This document shows positions 17,404 to 26,447 of a stretch of DNA of 64,000 bases, piece after piece. A program made the position numbers and the translations under genes. The notes below the pieces were generated by a model. It was given only the letters and a program-made list of their open reading frames with translations, searched no databases and was not told where the DNA came from. Each line of letters begins with the position of its first letter. Positions within the stretch are counted from its first letter, which is position 1. Source of the DNA: Agromyces hippuratus (GTDB lineage: Bacteria; Actinomycetota; Actinomycetes; Actinomycetales; Microbacteriaceae); assembly GCF_013410355.1 (NCBI RefSeq), contig NZ_JACCFI010000001.1:3224001-3288000 (forward strand), given 5' to 3'.

Positions 17404-18619
17404 GCCCGCGGCATCCGTGCCCCGCACCTACCGGCTCACCGTGCGAGCGCGTCTCGCCCTGACGTATGCGGTGCTGCTGACGATCGCCGGCGCCGTGCTG
17501 CTCGCGATCGTCGCGTTCGTCATCGGCCTCGTGCCGAGCTACGAGTTCGCCGAGCCGGCCGCCACGACGACGACGGCGATCGAGGCGACCCCCACTGATG
17601 CGATCCCCGCCCAGTCGACGCTCCCGTCCGACTCGCCGGAGGTCGCCTACGACCCCGGGCTGCTCGCCTCGACGGCGAGCGAGGCGGCCGTCGTCGTGAG
17701 CTCGCGATCCGACATCCTGCAGCTGCTGCTCTGGGTGTCGGTGGGGGCACTCGCGCTCCTCGCCGCAGGCGGCGCCTGGGCGGGCTGGTTCGTCGCCGGC
17801 CGCATGCTCCGGCCGCTGCAGGAGGTCAACGAGGCCGCCCACCGCGCCGCGCGCGGTCACCTCGACCACCGCATCGCACTCGCCGGGCCTCGCGACGAGA
17901 TCACCGACCTCGCCGACACCTTCGACGGCATGCTCGACTCGCTCGAGCGCTCGGCCAACGCCGACCGCCGCTTCGCCGCGAACGCCTCGCACGAGTTGCG
18001 CACCCCGCTCGCCACGACGCGCACGATGCTCGACGTGGCCCTGAGCTCGCAGGCCGCCGGCGACGTGCAGTTGCTCGAACGGCTGCGGGAGATGAACGAG
18101 CGCAGCATCGAGACCGTCGAGGCGCTGCTCGACCTCTCCGAGCTCGAGTCGACGGAGTCCGGCACCTTCGCGCCCGTGGATCTGGCCGCGGTCGCGGCAT
18201 CCGTCGTCGACGAGTCGCGTGTCGAGGCCGAGGAGGCGGGCGTGCGGCTGGACTCGTCGCTCGAGCCCGCGAGCGTCGAGGGCGACGAGGTGCTGCTGCG
18301 CCAGCTCGTCGTGAACCTCGTGCAGAACGCGATCCGCCACAACGAGCCCGGCGGCTTCGTGACGGTGACGACGGATGCCGCGGGGTCGCTGCCGAGCCTC
18401 GAGGTCGAGAACAGCGGGGCCGAACTCGACGCCGCGACGGTCGCGACCCTGACGGCGCCGTTCGCCCGGGGCGGCGGTCGCACGCGAGATGCATCCGACC
18501 GGGGTCGCGGACTCGGCCTCTCGATCGTGGCGGCGATCGTCGCCCGCCACGACGGCGGGCTCGACCTCGCGCCGCGGGCCGGCGGGGGCCTGCGCGCGGT
18601 GGTGCGCTTCCCGCGCTGA
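17396..18619 (+). CDS. Sensor histidine kinase
   Basis: The 407-residue kinase has two membrane helices (about 21-47 and 107-134) flanking a short Thr/Pro-rich extracellular loop of about 60 residues. A HAMP domain, HisKA with His199 (NASHELRTPL) and an HATPase_c domain with N, G1 (SNRGRGLGLS-like: DRGRGLGLSI) and G2 boxes follow. The extracellular loop is too small for a classical ligand domain, so the signal may come from the lipoprotein or ABC permease. ATG 17396 overlaps the regulator stop; an ATG nine bases earlier is also possible. Confidence 0.9.
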   Translation: MTEPAASVPRTYRLTVRARLALTYAVLLTIAGAVLLAIVAFVIGLVPSYEFAEPAATTTTAIEATPTDAIPAQSTLPSDSPEVAYDPGLLASTASEAAVVVSSRSDILQLLLWVSVGALALLAAGGAWAGWFVAGRMLRPLQEVNEAAHRAARGHLDHRIALAGPRDEITDLADTFDGMLDSLERSANADRRFAANASHELRTPLATTRTMLDVALSSQAAGDVQLLERLREMNERSIETVEALLDLSELESTESGTFAPVDLAAVAASVVDESRVEAEEAGVRLDSSLEPASVEGDEVLLRQLVVNLVQNAIRHNEPGGFVTVTTDAAGSLPSLEVENSGAELDAATVATLTAPFARGGGRTRDASDRGRGLGLSIVAAIVARHDGGLDLAPRAGGGLRAVVRFPR

Positions 18620-18663
18620 CGCGCCGCGCAAACGCCGCACCCCCACCCACCTCGCCTGCACGC

Positions 18664-18785
18664 ACCTCGCCCACCTCCCTCTCGCCCACCTCACCCGCAC
18701 CACCTCACCTCACCACCCGCACCACCCTCACCACCCGCACCACCCTCACCACCCTCACCCACCTCGCCACCCTCACCCACCTCGC
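18664..18785. repeat. C-rich low-complexity tract (CACC/CTCACC repeats)
   Basis: About 120 bases consist of imperfect repeats built from CACCCTCAC, CACCCGCAC and CACCTCGCC. Together with the hairpin after it this fills the gap between the kinase and the DUF559-type gene (18620-18954), in which I see no gene. On the minus strand the tract is G-rich. It mirrors the G-rich tract on the far side of the DUF559 gene at 19931-19967. Confidence 0.8.
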
Positions 18786-18793
18786 CCCGGCGT

Positions 18794-18850
18794 CGAGATG
18801 GCACTCCTTGCCGGTCCGGCGCCGCAGTGGCGACGAATGATGTCACCTCG
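18794..18850. repeat. Upstream hairpin element flanking the DUF559-type gene
   Basis: A 57-base imperfect inverted repeat begins CGAGATGGCAC and ends ATGTCACCTCG. About 12 of the outer 20 positions of its two arms pair. It aligns in the same orientation with the element at 19874-19931: the left arms match at about 18 of 22 positions and the right arms at about 16 of 22. The gene lies between the two copies. Confidence 0.65.
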
Positions 18851-18954
18851 AGGCGTCCGCTCGACTCATCCTCCACATCGGCGGTCATGGTCGACGCCTG
18901 TCGATTCGGGCGGCGCCCCCGTGCCCGGTGCCGACGGCCGCCGACGATCGATCG

Positions 18955-19881
18955 ATGAGTCGACCGTCCCCGCTTCCGCGCCGCTTCGAGGCCGTTCCGT
19001 TCGCCACCGCAGACGCTCTCGCCGCAGGAGTGACGCCGCGTCGTCTCCGATCGGTCACTCTGGCGGCCCCGCACCGCGGCGTTCGCGTCGATGCGAGGCA
19101 CCTGCACACGCTGCGCGAGCGCTGTTCGGCACTCGCGGTCGTCATGACCGACGGGCAGGCGTTCACGGGCCCGACTGCGGCCATCCTGCTCGGTCTGCCA
19201 TTGCCGCTCCGGCTCGAGCGGGACCCGCTCCTGCACGTCGTCGCGCTCGATGGCAGGCGGGCGCCTCGCCGCCGCGGGGTGGTCGCGAGCCGGAGTTCGG
19301 CGAGGCCGAGGCTCGTCGGCGTTGCGGGGGTCAGGGGTGCTCGACTGACGGCACCGGCCGATACCTGGTGCTCGCTGGCCGTGTATCTGGGGCTCGATGA
19401 TCTCATCGCGGCGGGGGAGCGGCTGATCGGGCTTCCCGCTCCGCTCGCCGACGAACGCACGATCGATGAGGCGATCCGGCGCCACGGCTCGAGGAGGGGC
19501 GCGGGAAAGCTCGCCGAAGCACGGGGCGCGATGCAGGCGAACGTGTACTCGCGCCGCGAGACGTTCGCACGCCTCGGGCTCACGCGTGCGGGGCTCCCCG
19601 AACCCGAGCCGAACGGCCCGATCATGCTGCGTTCTGGGCGACGCACCCGGGGCGATCTGGTGTTCCGCGAATACAAGGTGCTCGTCGAGTACGACGGCGA
19701 GCAGCACTTGTTCGATGTCGACCAGTGGGCAACGGATGTCGCGAGGTTCAACGACCTCGTCGACGACGGGTGGTGGGTCATCCGCATCACCAAGGCGACG
19801 CCCCGCGCCGAGCTCATCGCGCGCACCGCTCGCGCGCTCGTGGAACGAGGGTGGACCGGCACGCTGCCGGTATCGAGATGA
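18955..19881 (+). CDS. AbiEi-like N-terminus plus DUF559/Vsr-like PD-(D/E)XK nuclease-fold protein
   Basis: The product is 308 residues. Residues about 10-50 resemble the AbiEi-type antitoxin winged helix (FATADALAAGVTPRRLRS). Residues about 200-300 form a DUF559/Vsr-like nuclease core: Glu202 (RRETFARL), the conserved RAGLPEPEPN, Asp234 (GDLVF), Glu245 and Asp247 (VLVEYDGEQH), and the helix WATDVARFNDLVDDGWWVIRIT. Such proteins are common in Microbacteriaceae and are often annotated hypothetical. The putative catalytic residues are intact. No toxin gene is adjacent. ATG 18955 lacks a clear ribosome site; GTG 18928 is an alternative start. The last Arg codon and the stop codon lie inside the left arm of the hairpin at 19874-19931. 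Confidence 0.8.
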   Translation: MSRPSPLPRRFEAVPFATADALAAGVTPRRLRSVTLAAPHRGVRVDARHLHTLRERCSALAVVMTDGQAFTGPTAAILLGLPLPLRLERDPLLHVVALDGRRAPRRRGVVASRSSARPRLVGVAGVRGARLTAPADTWCSLAVYLGLDDLIAAGERLIGLPAPLADERTIDEAIRRHGSRRGAGKLAEARGAMQANVYSRRETFARLGLTRAGLPEPEPNGPIMLRSGRRTRGDLVFREYKVLVEYDGEQHLFDVDQWATDVARFNDLVDDGWWVIRITKATPRAELIARTARALVERGWTGTLPVSR

Positions 19882-19931
19882 CACTTCTCGTCGGTGGTCG
19901 CCCCGCTGAACCGACGAAATGTGTCATCTCG
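19874..19931. repeat. Downstream hairpin element overlapping the DUF559-type stop codon
   Basis: A 58-base inverted repeat begins CGAGATGACAC and ends GTGTCATCTCG. The 22-base arms pair at 20 of 22 positions around a 14-base loop. The TGA stop of the gene is bases 6-8 of the left arm. It is the better preserved of two related elements that bracket the gene. It could act as a terminator, but the sequence conservation with the upstream copy suggests more than that. Confidence 0.8.
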
Positions 19932-19967
19932 GGGTGGGGTGGGGTGGGGTGGGGTGGGGTGGGGATT
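19931..19967 (+). repeat. (GGGGT)6 tract with G-quadruplex potential
   Basis: Six perfect copies of GGGGT run from 19931 to 19960, followed by GGGGATT. With at least four G4 runs separated by single bases it could fold into a very stable quadruplex on the plus strand. It starts at the final base of the hairpin and lies about 240 bases upstream of aceA. In the rest of the gap (19968-20207) I see only the nested dyad at 20043-20076 and a CCCGA/TCGGG pair. Confidence 0.85.
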
Positions 19968-20042
19968 GGGTGCGGGACGCGGGGAACAGGCGCACGGGGC
20001 AGAGTGTGGGGCGAGGGGTCATGTCGGCCCGCGCGAGCGCGG

Positions 20043-20076
20043 GAACTTCTGGCGCGCAGAAGAACACCGAAAGTTC
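20043..20076. promoter_or_regulatory. Nested inverted repeats upstream of aceA
   Basis: An inner dyad CTTCTG-GCGCG-CAGAAG (20046-20062) lies within an outer pair GAACTT (20043-20048) and AAGTTC (20071-20076). They sit 130-165 bases before the aceA start in an otherwise non-coding gap. They are plausible operator sequences for the glyoxylate-shunt genes, with the RamB-like protein as one candidate regulator; they do not match the corynebacterial RamB motif exactly. Confidence 0.4.
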
Positions 20077-20207
20077 ACCCCCCGAATCGTCGGGTGGGCC
20101 CCTCCGGCCGAGCGCAGAGTGGATGCACAGCCACCCCGACGGCGCCGAAGCAGACGCCGAACGGAGCACCACGAGACATCCGCCCGCTGCACCGAAGGAG
20201 CAACACC

Positions 20208-21530
20208 ATGAGCACGAACCGCCCCGGCGACCAGACCCAGACCGCGGCCGAGCTGCAGCTCGAGTGGGACGCGAACCCGCGGTGGGACGACATCAGCCGC
20301 GACTACACGGCCGAAGACGTCATCGCCCTCCGCGGCCCGGTCCGCGAGGAGCGCACGCTCGCCAAGCGCGGCGCCGAGAAGCTCTGGCAGGACATCCAGC
20401 AGAACACGGGCACGGCGTTCGCTCCCATGGAGCAGCCCGAGTGGTCGGCCGCGCTCGGCGCCCTCACCGGCAACCAGGCGGTGCAGCAGGTGCGCGCCGG
20501 CCTGAAGGCGATCTACCTGAGCGGCTGGCAGGTCGCGGCCGACGCGAACCTCAGCGGCCAGACCTACCCCGACCAGTCGCTCTACCCCGCCAACTCGGTG
20601 CCGGCCGTCGTGCGCCGCATCAACAACGCGCTGCTGCGCGCCGGCCAGATCGAGCAGGGTACCGACGACCGCGACTGGATGGCCCCCATCGTCGCCGACG
20701 CCGAGGCCGGCTTCGGCGGCCCGCTGAACGCCTACGAGCTCATGCACCAGATGATCGAGGCCGGCGCGGCGGGCGTGCACTGGGAGGACCAGCTCGCGAG
20801 CGAGAAGAAGTGCGGCCACATGGGCGGCAAGGTGCTCGTGCCGACGTCGCAGCACATCCGCACGATCAACGCCGCACGCCTGGCGTCGGATGTCGCCGGC
20901 GTGCCGTCGATCATCATCGCCCGCACCGACGCCCTCGCGGCCACGCTGCTCACGAGCGACCACGACGAGCGCGACCGGCAGTTCGTCACGGGCGAGCGCA
21001 CCGCAGAGGGCTTCTACGAGGTGCAGAACGGCATCGAGCCGGTCATCGCTCGCGGCCTCGCCTACGCCGAGTACGCCGACCTGCTCTGGGTCGAGTCGGC
21101 CGAGCCCGACCTCGACCTCGCGCGCCGCTTCGCCGAGGCCGTGCACGCGAAGTTCCCGGGCAAGCGCCTGAGCTACAACTGCTCGCCCTCGTTCAACTGG
21201 AAGCGCCACCTCGACGACGACCAGATCGCGAAGTTCCAGCGCGAGCTCGCGTCGATGGGCTACGCGTTCCAGTTCATCACGCTCGCGGGCTTCCACTCCC
21301 TGAACCACGGCATGTTCACGCTCGCCAAGGACTACAACGAGCGCCACATGTCGGCCTACGTCGAGCTCCAGGAGGCGGAATTCGCCTCGGAGGCATCCGG
21401 CTACACCGCCACGCGCCACCAGCGCGAGGTGGGCACCGGCTACTTCGACCAGATCGCCACCGCGCTGAACCCCAACAGCGCAACCCTCGCCCTCGTCGGA
21501 TCGACCGAGGAAGAACAGTTCAACCACTGA
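20208..21530 (+). CDS. aceA: Isocitrate lyase
   Basis: The 440-residue product is a complete isocitrate lyase of the short actinobacterial type. It carries the signature KKCGHM at residues 200-205, with catalytic Cys202 in the active-site loop. The Mg-binding stretch VADAEAGFGG, the acidic WVESAEPD and the C-terminal YNCSPSFNW are also present. It splits isocitrate to glyoxylate and succinate, the first step of the glyoxylate shunt. ATG 20208 has GAAGGAG upstream. aceB follows after 57 bases that contain a near-perfect 20-base direct duplication (21529-21566). Confidence 0.97.
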   Translation: MSTNRPGDQTQTAAELQLEWDANPRWDDISRDYTAEDVIALRGPVREERTLAKRGAEKLWQDIQQNTGTAFAPMEQPEWSAALGALTGNQAVQQVRAGLKAIYLSGWQVAADANLSGQTYPDQSLYPANSVPAVVRRINNALLRAGQIEQGTDDRDWMAPIVADAEAGFGGPLNAYELMHQMIEAGAAGVHWEDQLASEKKCGHMGGKVLVPTSQHIRTINAARLASDVAGVPSIIIARTDALAATLLTSDHDERDRQFVTGERTAEGFYEVQNGIEPVIARGLAYAEYADLLWVESAEPDLDLARRFAEAVHAKFPGKRLSYNCSPSFNWKRHLDDDQIAKFQRELASMGYAFQFITLAGFHSLNHGMFTLAKDYNERHMSAYVELQEAEFASEASGYTATRHQREVGTGYFDQIATALNPNSATLALVGSTEEEQFNH

Positions 21531-21587
21531 CCCGCTCACGGGCTTACTGACCCGCTCGCGGCTTACGAACTCAGAGGAGCAACGACC

Positions 21588-23282
<1,695 letters not shown>

Positions 23283-23291
23283 GATCAGGCC

Positions 23292-23355
23292 CGAAGGGGC
23301 CGCCCCGACCGCATCCGGCGATCCCGGAGGTGCCGCGGTCGGGGCGGCCCCTTCG
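23292..23355. terminator. Terminator of the aceA-aceB operon
   Basis: A perfect 21-bp stem (23292-23312 with 23335-23355) encloses a 22-base loop that begins 10 bases after the aceB stop. Its exceptional length suggests tight insulation of the highly regulated operon from the acetyltransferase gene 34 bases beyond. Confidence 0.85.
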
Positions 23356-23388
23356 TCGCGCCCGGTGCTTCTGCCAGAATCGGTGCTC

Positions 23389-23973
23389 GTGACCCAGACG
23401 ACCGCCTCCGCCGTTCGCATCCGACCCGCAGCGATGACGGATGCCGCTGCGCTCGCGGCGCTCGCCGCCGCGACGTTCCCGCTCGCCTGCCCGCCGCACA
23501 CCACGCCCGAGGCGGTCGCCGACTTCATCGCGCGCAACTTCGGGGTCGAGCACTTCGAGGGCTACCTCGCCGACTCCGAGCGCATCCTGCTCGTGGCGGA
23601 GGGGCCGGTTGACCCTGCCGAGGCATCCGGGCACTCTCGCCTGCTCGGCTACACGATGCTCATCGGCGGCGAGCCGGGCGACGCCGACGCCGCGAGTGCG
23701 GTCACGGCGCGGCCGGCCATCGAGCTCAGCAAGGTCTACGTGCTCGCCGAGTCGCACGGCACGGGTGCCGGGGCCGCGCTCATGCGGGCATCGCTCGACG
23801 CGGCACGGGCGACCGGGGCGGCGACGACGTGGCTCGGCGTCAACGAGGAGAATGCGCGGGCGATCGCGTTCTACGAGCGCCACGGGTTCGCGAAGGTCGG
23901 CCACAAGCACTTCGTGGTCGGCGGCCGAGTCGAGGACGACTGGGTCATGGAGCATCCGCTCGTCGCGCCGTAG
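23389..23973 (+). CDS. GNAT-family N-acetyltransferase
   Basis: The 194-residue product has the GNAT fold: strand AVRIRPAAMTDAAALAAL, acetyl-CoA loop SKVYVLAESHGTGAGAALMRASL (QxxGxG/A-like SHGTGAG) and strand/helix GVNEENARAIAFYERHGFAKVG typical of RimI-like members. The GTG at 23389 gives the family-like beginning; other in-frame starts at 23365 and 23383 lie against the terminator. No ribosome site is evident, so the transcript may be leaderless. The acceptor is unknown. Confidence 0.82.
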   Translation: MTQTTASAVRIRPAAMTDAAALAALAAATFPLACPPHTTPEAVADFIARNFGVEHFEGYLADSERILLVAEGPVDPAEASGHSRLLGYTMLIGGEPGDADAASAVTARPAIELSKVYVLAESHGTGAGAALMRASLDAARATGAATTWLGVNEENARAIAFYERHGFAKVGHKHFVVGGRVEDDWVMEHPLVAP

Positions 23974-24009
23974 CCGGCGGGGACGGCACCGGACGCATCG
24001 GTGCGTCGC

Positions 24010-25398
24010 CTACGAGGCCGCGAACTTCGTGGCGGCGGCATCTGCGGTTCGGGCCGCGCGTCGCGCGAGCCACCACGTGCCGAGGCCCGAGGCGAGGAAG
24101 ATCACCGCGAGCACGACCCACCCCGAGAACCCGTGCGAGATCGCCGTCGCGTTCACGACGAGCGGTGCCGCGAGGGCGCCGACCGTGTAGCCCATGCCGA
24201 ACACGCCCTGGTAGCTGCCGGCCTGCGCGGGGTCGGCGAGTTCGAAGCTGAGGCCCCAGCCGCCGGCCTGCGAGAGCACCTCCGCGAACGCGTGGATGAT
24301 CGCGGCGAAGACGAGCACGGTGATCGCGAAGCCGATCGGCAGACCCGCCGCCGACGCGTACACGATGCATGCGGCCGCCATGAGCCAGGCGGCGATGCCC
24401 GACACGCGAGCTGCGACGCGCAGGTCGTGCGTGCCGCGCGAGAGCGGCACCTGGAAGATCACGACGATGATCGTGTTGAGGATGAGGAGCGCTGCCACGA
24501 CGGCCTCGGGTGCCGCGGTCTCGCGGGCGATCCAGAGCGGCACGCCGAGCTCTGCGACGCCGAACTGCATGCCGAAGATCGCGCTGAGCGCGGTGAGCAC
24601 GAGGTAGCGGGGGTCGCGCCATGGCGAGTGCCGGCGCCACGCGCGCCGTTCGGCTGCGGCCGCCTCGGCGCTCGCTTCGGAGTCGACCGAGCCGGTCGCC
24701 GTCGTCACGGGAGCCGCGGGCTTGCGGGCCGGCGCATCGACCCGCGACGGCAGGCGCACCAGCTGGATGAGGCCGAGGAGGTAGAGCACGCCGGCCCCGA
24801 CGATGAGCGCTCGGTAGGCCTCGGCGGTGCCGATCGCGAGGGCGAGGGCGCCGAGCCCCGAGCCGGCGGCGATGGCGACGTTCGTGACGGTGCGGAGCAC
24901 CGCACGTGCGTGCACCCGGCTCTCACCGGTGAAGGCTCGGGCGATGATCGCCGAGCGGGTCGAGTTCGCGCCCTGCTCGAAGAGACCGCAGACGACGGCG
25001 ATCACGAGTGCCGTGACGAAGTCACCCGCGAAGACGTAGGTGATGAGCGCGACGCCTTCGATCGCAGTGAAGGCGATGAGCAGCCGCTTGGAGCTGGATC
25101 GGTCGGCGAGCCAGCCGCCGCCGAAGGCCGCGATCACGCCGGCTGCGCTCGCTGCCGAGAGCACGATGGCGACCTCGTGCGGGGCGAGGCCGACGATGAA
25201 GGTGAAGTAGAGCACCGTCACGGTCAGGAAGATGCCGCGCCCGACGCGCGAGATCAGGGTCGCGCCGACGAGGATGCGCAGCACGGGATCCGAGACGGAC
25301 GCCGCGAGGCGGCCGATGAACGACGGCTTGCCCGAGCGCTCGGGGTCGATCGTCGGCACGGTTCCGGTGTCTGGTGTCGCGGGGGAGGTAGGGCTCAC
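24010..25398 (-). CDS. MFS transporter
   Basis: The 462-residue product has about twelve hydrophobic segments in two sets of six, split by a charged central loop (residues about 205-255, Ala/Glu/Arg-rich). The inter-helix motif FGGGWLADRSSSKRLL (loop 2-3) is the major facilitator motif A. The start is GTG 25398, giving a polar Pro/Thr-rich N-terminus. No ribosome site is visible. It is divergent from an ArsR-type regulator gene, with a perfect 19-bp palindrome in the 56-base gap, so it is probably a drug or metabolite exporter under that regulator's control. Confidence 0.87.
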   Translation of the reverse strand: MSPTSPATPDTGTVPTIDPERSGKPSFIGRLAASVSDPVLRILVGATLISRVGRGIFLTVTVLYFTFIVGLAPHEVAIVLSAASAAGVIAAFGGGWLADRSSSKRLLIAFTAIEGVALITYVFAGDFVTALVIAVVCGLFEQGANSTRSAIIARAFTGESRVHARAVLRTVTNVAIAAGSGLGALALAIGTAEAYRALIVGAGVLYLLGLIQLVRLPSRVDAPARKPAAPVTTATGSVDSEASAEAAAAERRAWRRHSPWRDPRYLVLTALSAIFGMQFGVAELGVPLWIARETAAPEAVVAALLILNTIIVVIFQVPLSRGTHDLRVAARVSGIAAWLMAAACIVYASAAGLPIGFAITVLVFAAIIHAFAEVLSQAGGWGLSFELADPAQAGSYQGVFGMGYTVGALAAPLVVNATAISHGFSGWVVLAVIFLASGLGTWWLARRAARTADAAATKFAAS

Positions 25399-25437
25399 TC
25401 GTACAGTTCTGGCAGATCCGTCGGGCGTGAGAAATTG

Positions 25438-25456
25438 ATGTAGCGTTGCGCTACAT
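25438..25456. promoter_or_regulatory. Perfect 19-bp palindromic operator at the ArsR-type start codon
   Basis: ATGTAGCGTTGCGCTACAT has 8-bp arms around TTG. It lies between divergent genes and overlaps the first two bases of the regulator's ATG (25455). It is very likely the binding site of that regulator. Bound protein would block both promoters and, if the mRNA is leaderless, initiation itself. Confidence 0.8.
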
Positions 25457-26414
25457 GTTGCGATACGTGCTGAACGAGGGCGACGTCGCGGCCGTGCGCT
25501 TCGGCATCTCACCGCTCTGCGAGCTCGGGCTGTCGCTGCGTGCGATCGACGACCCGTCGCGGTTCCCGCTGCAGCTGCCGTGGCTGAGCCGCACCGAGGC
25601 GGCGCGGGCCGACCTCGACACCGAGGCGCTCCGCGGCCTCATCGACGCCCGTCTGTGGACCCCCGACTTCCTGAACCCCCGACCCGAGTCGCCGCTCACG
25701 CGGCTCGACGACGAGTTCGAGCGGTTGCTGGCGACCCCGGCGGAGACGTTCCTCGGCGACCTCGTCGCGGTGCACGGGTACGTGCCGACGGTGTTCGAGG
25801 GGTCGCCGAGGGCCGCCATCCGGCGCATCGTGCGCGCGCTCCAGGAGCTCTGGGACGCCTCGTTCGCTCCGTACTGGCCGCGGATGCGCGCGGTGCTCGA
25901 GGCCGACGTCGTGCATCGCGGCCGGCAGATCGCGCAGAGCGGGCTGTCGACGATGCTGAACGGCATCTCGTCGACGGTGGACTACGAGGGCGGCATCGTC
26001 TCCGTGCGGCTGCGCGACCCGGCCGACCGGGTGCAGGCGATCGACGGTCTCGGGCTCACCCTCGTGCCGACGATGTTCACGCGCCGCGGTTCGGCGCCCG
26101 TCGGCGACGGGCCGCCGATGATCATGTATCCGGCGCGCGGCCAGGGCGCGCTCTGGGAGACCGAGCGCGTGGCCAACCCCGCCGCGGTCGCCGCCATCCT
26201 CGGCGAGACGCGCGCGAGCCTGCTCTCCGCCCTCGGCGACCCCGCCTCGTCGACCGAGCTCGGCGTGCGCTTCGGCGTCACGCCGTCGGCCGTCAACCAG
26301 CACCTGCGGGCGCTCCGCGACGCCGGACTCCTCGTCTCCACGCGCTACGGGCACAGCGTGCTCTACCTCAGGAGCGAGCTCGGCAGCGCCCTGCTCGACG
26401 CGCGCGCCGGCTGA
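25455..26414 (+). CDS. ArsR-family winged-helix regulator with DUF5937-like N-terminus
   Basis: The product is 319 residues, about three times the size of a plain ArsR protein. The DNA-binding part is at the C-terminus (residues about 250-315: SSTELGVRFGVTPSAVNQHLRALRDAGLLVSTRYGHSVLYLRS). The N-terminal 230 residues (RFGISPLCELGLSLRAIDDP) match the DUF5937-type domain found in actinobacterial regulators and presumably bind an effector. The ATG at 25455 overlaps the palindrome. No ribosome site exists upstream, so a leaderless mRNA is likely. It should repress itself and the divergent MFS exporter. Confidence 0.85.
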   Translation: MLRYVLNEGDVAAVRFGISPLCELGLSLRAIDDPSRFPLQLPWLSRTEAARADLDTEALRGLIDARLWTPDFLNPRPESPLTRLDDEFERLLATPAETFLGDLVAVHGYVPTVFEGSPRAAIRRIVRALQELWDASFAPYWPRMRAVLEADVVHRGRQIAQSGLSTMLNGISSTVDYEGGIVSVRLRDPADRVQAIDGLGLTLVPTMFTRRGSAPVGDGPPMIMYPARGQGALWETERVANPAAVAAILGETRASLLSALGDPASSTELGVRFGVTPSAVNQHLRALRDAGLLVSTRYGHSVLYLRSELGSALLDARAG

Positions 26415-26447
26415 GCCGTCGCCGCCGCGCGAGCACTCGCCGCAGGT

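Noticed and set aside
18664..18785. Possible CRISPR array
   Set aside because: Repeats are short, variable and contiguous; there are no unique spacers and no cas genes.
21529..21566. Duplication between aceA and aceB as a mobile-element scar
   Set aside because: It is a simple local 20-base tandem duplication with two differences, without inverted ends or any transposase; slippage is enough.
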